A stretch of 36,293 nt of DNA from CAJPQU01 sp052170475 (GTDB lineage: Bacteria > Bacillota > Negativicutes > Selenomonadales > Selenomonadaceae). Positions within the stretch are counted from its first letter, which is position 1. Each line of letters starts with the position of its first letter. This document shows, piece after piece, positions 30,903 to 36,293 of the stretch. Both the position numbers and the translations under genes were made by a program. The DNA lies in assembly GCA_052170475.1 (NCBI GenBank), contig JBQNAL010000018.1, positions 1 through 36,293 on the forward strand, read 5' to 3'. The notes under the pieces were generated by a model, which saw only the letters and a list, made by a program, of their open reading frames with translations, ran no database searches and was not told the origin of the DNA.

Positions 30903-32051
30903 GTGATTGAATTGGACGATACGGCAATGGAAGATTTTGCTCGCATAAAAGTGGTGGGCGTCGGCGGCGGCGGCAGCAATGCCATCAATCGGATGATCTC
31001 CTCCGGCCTTAAGGGGGTCGAGTTCATCGCGGTGAATACCGATGCGCAGGCACTGCTTCATTCCATGGCGCCCAAGCGGATCCAGATCGGACAGAAGCTC
31101 ACCCGTGGGCTTGGCGCCGGGGCGCGCCCCGAGGTCGGCGGCAAGGCGGCGGAGGAGAGCCGGGACGAATTGGTGGACGCCCTCGACGGGGCGGATATGG
31201 TCTTTATCACCGCCGGGATGGGGGGCGGCACCGGCACAGGCGCCGCCCCCGTGGTGGCGGCCTGTGCGCGGGAATCGGGCGCTTTGACCGTGGCGGTGGT
31301 GACAAAGCCCTTCAAATTTGAGGGCAGAAAGCGCATGACGAACGCCGAGGGCGGAATTTTGACACTGCGCCCCCATGTGGATACGATCATCACCATTCCC
31401 AATGACCGCTTGCTGGGTCTCGTCGATAAGAAAACGCCGATGATGGAGGCGTTTCGCATCGCGGATAACGTCCTCTATCAAGGCGTACAGGGCATCGCAG
31501 AACTCATTTCCGCGCCTGGCATCGTGAATCTTGACTTCGCCGACGTGAAGACCATCATGTCAAACGGCGGCGCGGCGCTCATGGGCATCGGGGAAGCGGC
31601 GGGGGAGAACGCCGCGATGATCGCCTCCAAGATGGCGGTCGCGTCGCCGCTCTTAGAGAACTCGATCCAAGGGGCGCGGGGCGTTCTTCTGAACTTTACC
31701 GGGTCGGAAGAAGTTTTGAGCATTTACGATGTCAACGAGGCGGCCACCATGATCCAAGAAATGATCCATCCAGACGCGGAACTCATCTTCGGCACGGTGC
31801 TGGATGAATCCATCGGGGATACGGTGCGGGTGACGGTGGTGGCGACGCGCTTTGCCGATGAGGAGGGCGAGGTGGGGATCGCAGCCCCCGCGCAGGGTTC
31901 TGCGGCGGCAGCTTCGACCGGCGGGGCGATTCCCTCGTTTAGCGTCGGTGCGCAGCGTTCCAACCCGACGCCGGTGCAGCCAACGGTGGCGGCACCTAAG
32001 GCGCCGCTTTCTCCCATCGACATTCCTACATGGCTGCGGCACAGTGAATAG
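30903..32051 (+). CDS. ftsZ: cell division GTPase FtsZ
   Basis: A 382-residue tubulin homologue that polymerises at midcell to form the Z ring. It has VVGVGGGGSNAINRM (17-31), FIAVNTDAQAL, the GTP-binding GMGGGTGTGAAP (105-116), PNDRLL and the synergy-loop region NLDFADVKTIMSN. A short linker of about 45 residues rich in Ala, Pro and Ser leads to the C-terminal peptide IDIPTWLRHSE (372-382), which binds membrane tethers. GTG 30903 is preferred because GGAGGGG is seven bases upstream; an in-frame start at 30861 would add an unlikely leader. No ftsA lies on either side. Confidence 0.97.
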   Translation: MIELDDTAMEDFARIKVVGVGGGGSNAINRMISSGLKGVEFIAVNTDAQALLHSMAPKRIQIGQKLTRGLGAGARPEVGGKAAEESRDELVDALDGADMVFITAGMGGGTGTGAAPVVAACARESGALTVAVVTKPFKFEGRKRMTNAEGGILTLRPHVDTIITIPNDRLLGLVDKKTPMMEAFRIADNVLYQGVQGIAELISAPGIVNLDFADVKTIMSNGGAALMGIGEAAGENAAMIASKMAVASPLLENSIQGARGVLLNFTGSEEVLSIYDVNEAATMIQEMIHPDAELIFGTVLDESIGDTVRVTVVATRFADEEGEVGIAAPAQGSAAAASTGGAIPSFSVGAQRSNPTPVQPTVAAPKAPLSPIDIPTWLRHSE

Positions 32052-32070
32052 GCATTAAGATTCCTGATGA

Positions 32071-32107
32071 AAAAAGGGCGGGCCGGGCAGGCCCGTTTCC
32101 TGTTTGA
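32071..32107 (+). terminator. probable intrinsic terminator after ftsZ
   Basis: A 6-bp all-GC stem (32080-32085 with 32091-32096) around GGGCA is preceded by six A residues and followed by TTTCCTGTTT. The T-tract is interrupted, so termination may be partial. Confidence 0.65.
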
Positions 32108-32122
32108 TAGGAGCATGGGATC

Positions 32123-33142
32123 ATGAAACGGTATACAGGGCTGCTCTTGACGGCGTTTTTCTGCGTGTTGAGCATCTTGCTGGGCGCTCTTTGGCGAGAG
32201 GGGTACGCGGATCGGCCACGGCGAACGACCACGGCGGTGACGGTATACACTACGCTGCCGCCGGAACAGGCCAGCCTCTTGGCGGCCTCTTATGAAGACA
32301 TGACCCGATCTAGGGTGGACTTCATTCCTCTGTCGCCGGAAGAGTTGACGGCGCGGCTCCGCGTCGGAGGGAAAGCGCATGGGGCGGACATGGTGCTGGC
32401 GGACAGCCAAGTCTTGCGACAGGCGGCGCAGGAGGGCGCTTTCGTTCCCTATCTTTCCGAGCGGGCGGATTCCGTTCTCGATGCGTTTAAGGCGGAAGAC
32501 GGCGCTTGGGTCGGCGTATGGTACGACCCCGTGGTCTTTTGCGTCAATCGCGATTACTTGCGGACGCTGTCCCGCATCCCCCAGACGTGGGAGGAACTTG
32601 CCCTGTATCCCGACGTCCGCGTCGGAATGACGGATTTTTTGGCGGCAGACGCGGCGGCCAACCTCTATTTTTCTCTGGTAGCGGCCTATGGCGACGGCGC
32701 AGCCTTTCGGCTGATGGAGGCGCTTCATCCCAAAGTGGTGCAGTATGTGAAATTCCTCTCCACTCCCGTTCGCATGGCAGGGATGGGCGAGGTGGATGTG
32801 GCGCTGGCGGTGCAGAGCGAAACGCTTCGCTACATGAACAATGGGTATCCCCTGAGAATCATTTATCCGACGGACGGAACCGCGTATATGCTCACCGGTG
32901 CCGCCATGCTGCGGGACGACTATGAACCGGCGGCGACGTTTGCCGATTGGCTCCTGAGCGACGAAGCCCAGCTCGCCTTGCAGGGGGCGGGTGTATTTTT
33001 CGTCCCAACGAATCCGGGGACATTGACGTATCAAATGTTGGCGGGGAAAAATATCGCGCTCTTTCCTGCGCCGCCGATCTATACGCCGGCAGAGCGCCGC
33101 GCACTGTTAGATCGCTGGCTGCGGGAAGTGCGCTTCAAATGA
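32123..33142 (+). CDS. extracellular solute-binding protein (ABC family 1, iron(III)-type fold)
   Basis: A 339-residue protein with an N-terminal hydrophobic segment (about 5-24) and a periplasmic-binding-protein body. It begins TAVTVYTTLPPEQASLLAASYE, the usual opening of the Fe3+/polyamine/thiamine binding group. WVGVWYDPVVFCVNRDYL, PQTWEEL, MTDFLAADAAANLYFSLV and an APPIYTPAER-like end follow. There is no lipobox cysteine, so it is either anchored by an uncleaved signal or released. No permease or ATPase gene accompanies it. The ATG follows GATAGGAGCATGG. The ligand cannot be predicted. Confidence 0.82.
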   Translation: MKRYTGLLLTAFFCVLSILLGALWREGYADRPRRTTTAVTVYTTLPPEQASLLAASYEDMTRSRVDFIPLSPEELTARLRVGGKAHGADMVLADSQVLRQAAQEGAFVPYLSERADSVLDAFKAEDGAWVGVWYDPVVFCVNRDYLRTLSRIPQTWEELALYPDVRVGMTDFLAADAAANLYFSLVAAYGDGAAFRLMEALHPKVVQYVKFLSTPVRMAGMGEVDVALAVQSETLRYMNNGYPLRIIYPTDGTAYMLTGAAMLRDDYEPAATFADWLLSDEAQLALQGAGVFFVPTNPGTLTYQMLAGKNIALFPAPPIYTPAERRALLDRWLREVRFK

Positions 33143-33188
33143 GAAGGGAAGAGGTCGATCCTTTGACGATGGATAAGGGGGGAGACAG

Positions 33189-34520
33189 GTGAAAGCCGGG
33201 ATTATTAGCTTAGGCTGTGCCAAGAATTTAGTGGATACGGAAGTCATGTTAGGGCTTTTGCAGGAAGGGGGCATCGACCTTACCCCCGATCCCAAGACGG
33301 CTGATATTTTAGTGGTGAATACCTGCGCCTTCATTGAGTCGGCCAAACAGGAATCCATTACCACCGTACTCAACATGGCGGAGTATAAAAAATCTGGCCG
33401 ATGTCGCTCCTTGATCCTCGCGGGTTGTTTGGGACAGCGGTACGCCGCGCAGCTCTTGGAGGAGCTGCCGGAAGTGGACGCCATCGTCGGCACGGGGGCG
33501 TGGGACAGGATCATGGAGGCCGTGACTGAGACGACAAAGGGTCATCGGGTGATCTTGGCGGGGGAATCCGAGATCATTTATGACGCAAAGACCCCGCGCA
33601 TCCTTACGACGCCGCCCTATACGGCGTATGTGAAGATTGCGGAGGGATGCGACCATCGCTGCGCCTTTTGTGCCATTCCACTCATTCGAGGGGCTTACCG
33701 CAGCCGCCCCATGGAGGATATTCGGGCGGAGGTGGAGCGGCTGGCGGCGGCGGGGGTGAAGGAAATCAACCTCATCGCACAGGACACGACGAATTATGGG
33801 CGGGATCTCTATGGGGCGCCGTCCCTCGCGCTGCTCCTGCGCACGTTATGTCGGGTGGAGGGCGTGCGCTGGCTGAGGATCCTCTACGCATATCCTCGCT
33901 TCTTTACCGATGAACTCATTGAAACCATTGCTTCTGAGCCGAAGATCTGCAACTATATCGACCTTCCCCTGCAGCACGCCCATGACGCCGTGCTGCACAG
34001 TATGCGCCGCGCTGATGACCGCGCCATGATCGAGACGCTTTTGGATAAGATCCGCGCCCGCATCCCCGAGGCGGTCATCCGCTCCACCTTCATCGTGGGC
34101 TTTCCCGGGGAAACGGATGCGCAGTACCAGACATTGCGGCGCTTTTTGGAAAAACAGAAGTTTGATCAAGTGGGGGTCTTTACCTATTCAAAGGAAGAGG
34201 GCACACCGGCAGTCTCCATGGGGGGACAAGTGGCTGAGGATGTCATGCAGGAGCGGTATCACGATCTCATGAGCCTTCAGAGCAAGATTTCGGAAGAAAC
34301 GAACCGATCCTTGGAGGGACGGGTGTTAGAGGTGTTGGTGGAGGGGCGTGATGAAGAGCAGACAAATATCGCTTACGGCCGCTCTTATCGGGAAGCGCCG
34401 GAAGTGGACGGACAGATCTACATCGAAGGGGATACCGACAGCCGTCGGGGCGATATGGTTAAGGTGCGGATTTTACAGGGCTTCGCCTATGATATTGTAG
34501 GCGAACGGGTAGACGACTGA
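33189..34520 (+). CDS. rimO: ribosomal protein S12 methylthiotransferase RimO
   Basis: A 443-residue radical-SAM methylthiotransferase that modifies the conserved aspartate of ribosomal protein S12. UPF0004 cysteines are Cys10 (SLGCAKNLVD, diagnostic of RimO), Cys46 and Cys80. The radical-SAM motif CDHRCAFC is at 154-161, followed by IPLIRGAYRSRP. YAYPRFFTDELI and DLPLQHAHDAVL are typical. A TRAM domain fills about 375-443. The GTG start follows GGGGGGAGACAG. In many relatives pgsA follows; here pncC does. Confidence 0.95.
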   Translation: MKAGIISLGCAKNLVDTEVMLGLLQEGGIDLTPDPKTADILVVNTCAFIESAKQESITTVLNMAEYKKSGRCRSLILAGCLGQRYAAQLLEELPEVDAIVGTGAWDRIMEAVTETTKGHRVILAGESEIIYDAKTPRILTTPPYTAYVKIAEGCDHRCAFCAIPLIRGAYRSRPMEDIRAEVERLAAAGVKEINLIAQDTTNYGRDLYGAPSLALLLRTLCRVEGVRWLRILYAYPRFFTDELIETIASEPKICNYIDLPLQHAHDAVLHSMRRADDRAMIETLLDKIRARIPEAVIRSTFIVGFPGETDAQYQTLRRFLEKQKFDQVGVFTYSKEEGTPAVSMGGQVAEDVMQERYHDLMSLQSKISEETNRSLEGRVLEVLVEGRDEEQTNIAYGRSYREAPEVDGQIYIEGDTDSRRGDMVKVRILQGFAYDIVGERVDD

Positions 34521-34567
34521 ATCTAAAGGCGGGGATCATTACGGAGGCAAGGAAGGAAAGCCCCGAG

Positions 34568-35053
34568 GTGCGGGTGGGGCGGCTGCTCATGGCGGCGCAC
34601 CTGACGGTGGCGGCAGCTGAATCTTGCACAGGCGGCCTTTTGACCAGCCGCCTGACGGATGTGGCAGGCAGTTCGGCTTATGTGAAAGGGTCGGTTGTCT
34701 CCTATACAAACGAAGTGAAGATGGAGATTTTAGGCGTCGAGGCGGAACTCTTGCGCGGGTTTGGCGCAGTATCCGCGCCAGTGGCGCGGACGATGGCGGA
34801 GCAAGTGCGGCTACGGCTGGATACGGATCTCGGCGTTGGCATTACCGGCTTGGCGGGCCCGGGCGGCGGCACGCCGGAAAAGCCGGTGGGACTTGTCTTT
34901 ATCGCGGTGGCAGGTGCTTTTGGCACGAATGCCCGGCGGTTTCAGTTTTTGGGTGACCGATGTGAGGTCAAAGAAGAAGCGGTCGCCGCCGCCCTCGCCA
35001 TGATCGAGGCATATGTGCTGAATGGCTGCGCAGCAGCGAAGCCGCCGGCATGA
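34568..35053 (+). CDS. pncC: nicotinamide-nucleotide amidase / CinA C-terminal domain protein
   Basis: A 161-residue stand-alone CinA C-terminal domain. AAAESCTGGLL has the nucleophilic serine at residue 19, and SVVSYTNEVKMEILGV and GITGLAGPGGGTPEKPVG complete the active site. PncC-type proteins deamidate nicotinamide mononucleotide in pyridine nucleotide recycling. The N-terminal molybdopterin-like domain of full CinA is absent, a normal short form. The GTG at 34568 is a best guess; AAGGAAGG lies about ten bases upstream and a second GTG is at 34574. It follows rimO after 47 bp. Confidence 0.9.
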   Translation: MRVGRLLMAAHLTVAAAESCTGGLLTSRLTDVAGSSAYVKGSVVSYTNEVKMEILGVEAELLRGFGAVSAPVARTMAEQVRLRLDTDLGVGITGLAGPGGGTPEKPVGLVFIAVAGAFGTNARRFQFLGDRCEVKEEAVAAALAMIEAYVLNGCAAAKPPA

Positions 35054-35163
35054 TGTCGCCTCTGCGGCCAGACTTCACCCGCTTTTCAGGAAGCCTTGTT
35101 AGCATACGTCGTATCCTACGCATAGAAGGGCAGTATTCAAAAACACCGCAGGGAGGTTTTTTC

Positions 35164-36150
35164 ATGGATTGGAAAAAGAGATGGACGAGGGCGCTTGCTG
35201 CCGGTACGGCGGCTTTTTCATTGGCAGCTGCCCCCGCTTTGGCCGCACCGGAAGAAGGGGGAGCTGCCATGGCGGCGGGCGCGGCTATGACTGCGGAAGT
35301 CACTGCGGCAACTGGCGAGGGAACTGCGCCGGAAACTGTGCCTGTGGCTTTGTCCGACCCGCCAGCGGAGGGGATGCCTGCTCCGGCTGTGCCGGCGGGG
35401 GCAAATGCGGACGCGGCTTCGCCGACATCGGTGCCTTCCACTGCGAATGAAGCGGAAGCACAGGCGCTTTCGCCCGAAGAGGTGCTGGAACTCTATCAGG
35501 ATCATGGCGTTAAACATACCAGTCAGCGCTATGGATATAGCATCATATGTCCGAAGAAGCCCAATGTCATCCCCGCCAGCTTGTTGGTGGAGGGGGCGAG
35601 GGGGGACGTCCTGATCTTTGAAAACGATGGCTATGACATCAAGAATGCGTGGGTTGTCTTGGCGGAGGCCTTCGACGACGAGGAACTGCCGCCCGATATG
35701 GGACAGAAACCCGAGGCAGATCAACAGGCGTATATTGATCATCTGATGAACACGGCCGGCTATGAATTTGTTCGCTTGACGCAGGTCGCGGGTTCTACTG
35801 GGGTCTATGCCGTTACCGCTAAGGTGATTGATGTGGATACCAATGGCGATGGGCAGCCGGATGAGACCATGGTTGCGGAAAATCAAGGGATTAAAACCTT
35901 TTTCCGCGGGCAGTTCGGCGGTAAGTTCTCCGTCCAACTCATCGACAACCCGGAACTTTCTCCCGCGGGGGTCAGTCTTTATCAATTAGGGCTGTTGACG
36001 TTCCAAGAATGGCCAAGTGCTGTGCAGGATGGACAAAACATCGCCAAGGGGCAGGACAAAAAGACAGCGGAGGATAAGAAAGAGGAAAAAGTCAAGCAGG
36101 ACAAGAAAGAAAATAAGAAGGAAGACACCGGCAAGCAGGATAAGAAATAA
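35164..36150 (+). CDS. secreted protein of unknown function with lysine-rich tail
   Basis: A 328-residue protein I do not recognise. A clear Sec signal peptide (basic MDWKKRWTR, hydrophobic 10-23, probable cleavage after ALA27) is followed by an Ala/Pro/Glu low-complexity linker to about 105. A folded region of about 105-290 contains YGYSIICPKKPNVIPASLLVE and the calcium-loop-like DTNGDGQPDE. The tail of some 35 residues is almost only Lys, Glu, Asp and Gln. ATG 35164 follows GGAGGTTTTTTC; an earlier frame from 35050 overlaps pncC. The lysine-rich tail could bind anionic wall or membrane polymers, which is inference. Confidence 0.8.
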   Translation: MDWKKRWTRALAAGTAAFSLAAAPALAAPEEGGAAMAAGAAMTAEVTAATGEGTAPETVPVALSDPPAEGMPAPAVPAGANADAASPTSVPSTANEAEAQALSPEEVLELYQDHGVKHTSQRYGYSIICPKKPNVIPASLLVEGARGDVLIFENDGYDIKNAWVVLAEAFDDEELPPDMGQKPEADQQAYIDHLMNTAGYEFVRLTQVAGSTGVYAVTAKVIDVDTNGDGQPDETMVAENQGIKTFFRGQFGGKFSVQLIDNPELSPAGVSLYQLGLLTFQEWPSAVQDGQNIAKGQDKKTAEDKKEEKVKQDKKENKKEDTGKQDKK

Positions 36151-36164
36151 GGAGAAAAAAAGAA

Positions 36165-36200
36165 GCCGGCCGTCTCTGAGCCGAGACGTCGGCGCTTTGT
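36165..36200 (+). terminator. probable terminator after the secreted protein gene
   Basis: GCCGGCCGTCTC (36165-36176) pairs with GAGACGTCGGC (36183-36193) with one bulge around TGAGCC. An A-run precedes the stem and a weak CTTTGTTG follows. The right arm runs into the first terminal repeat. Confidence 0.6.
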
Positions 36201-36286
36201 TGAATGTTGTGCAAAAGGGTGGGAGAAAAAGTTTTTTCGGCTCTTTGTCAAATGTTGTGGTCAAGGGCGGGAGAAAAATTTTTCTC
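36191..36286 (+). repeat. two tandem imperfect 48-bp repeats, insertion-sequence-end-like
   Basis: Copy 1 starts GGCGCTTTGTTGAATGTTGT at 36191 and copy 2 starts GGCTCTTTGTCAAATGTTGT at 36239. Both continue into AAGGGYGGGAGAAAAA followed by T-runs. Copy 2 contains a perfect 20-bp palindrome (36269-36288). The GGCTCTTTGTCAAAT start resembles ISL3-family terminal repeats as I remember them. No transposase is visible because the window ends. Confidence 0.55.
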
Positions 36287-36293
36287 CCACCTT

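Noticed and set aside
31724..33034. A 436-codon minus-strand frame across the end of ftsZ and the binding-protein gene
   Set aside because: It crosses two well-supported + strand genes and a terminator, and the translation is Arg/His/Pro-rich as typical for shadow frames.
1..36293. CRISPR arrays, prophage or a complete mobile element
   Set aside because: No regularly spaced direct repeats with unique spacers, no phage structural, integrase or transposase genes were found; only the end repeats at 36191-36288 hint at an element beyond the window.

Overview
This 36.3 kb chromosomal window is from a GC-rich Bacillota bacterium. Nearly all genes lie on the + strand and are tightly packed, often with ATGA or GTGA overlaps. 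The gene content suggests the class Negativicutes, a moderate-confidence inference. A Firmicute-type gene order (prmA-rsmE-mtaB, rpsU-yqeY-nfeD-floA, trmK-nif3, mraZ-to-ftsZ) is combined with a diaminopimelate-type MurE, and no sporulation-specific genes are seen apart from a SpoVB-like flippase. The genus cannot be fixed from the sequence alone.

Layout. Positions 1-2794 hold a possible upstream terminator, a SpoVB/MurJ-like polysaccharide flippase and a YegS/DagK lipid kinase. Positions 2856-7406 carry mtnA, then an RNA and protein modification run (prmA, rsmE, mtaB) and a HIT protein. Positions 7437-8184 are rpsU-yqeY under a near-consensus promoter. Positions 8287-11053 hold a YbjN-like protein, nfeD, floA and an unknown membrane protein. 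Positions 11137-14108 hold a 3-hydroxyisobutyrate-dehydrogenase-family enzyme, a DEDDh exonuclease, a DUF523 protein and an RfbD-like reductase. The only minus-strand block runs from 16645 down to 14213: tRNA-Asn, trmK, nif3, and the RNase P RNA with its own promoter and terminator. A membrane-anchored polysaccharide deacetylase follows at 16928.

The core of the window is a division and cell wall (dcw) cluster at 18080-32051: mraZ, rsmH, ftsL, murE, murF, mraY, murD, murG, murC, ddl, ftsQ, a DUF881 gene, sbp and ftsZ. Together these make UDP-MurNAc-pentapeptide and lipid II (MurC-F, Ddl, MraY, MurG) and part of the divisome (FtsL, FtsQ, FtsZ). The cluster lacks ftsI/pbp, ftsW, murB and ftsA, and a strong intrinsic terminator separates ftsL from murE. 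Three GTGGT repeats at exact 10-bp spacing straddle the mraZ -10 element and look like the MraZ operator. The mraZ and ftsZ promoters share an identical extended -10 of nine bases.

After ftsZ come an orphan solute-binding protein, rimO, a stand-alone pncC/CinA C-terminal domain and a secreted protein with a calcium-loop-like motif and a lysine-rich tail. The window ends in two tandem, imperfect 48-bp repeats that resemble insertion-sequence termini (ISL3-like, from memory). I found no CRISPR array, prophage or complete mobile element. The best candidates for new biology are the reduced dcw layout, the shared mraZ/ftsZ promoter architecture, the unknown genes around floA, and the secreted protein next to the terminal repeats.
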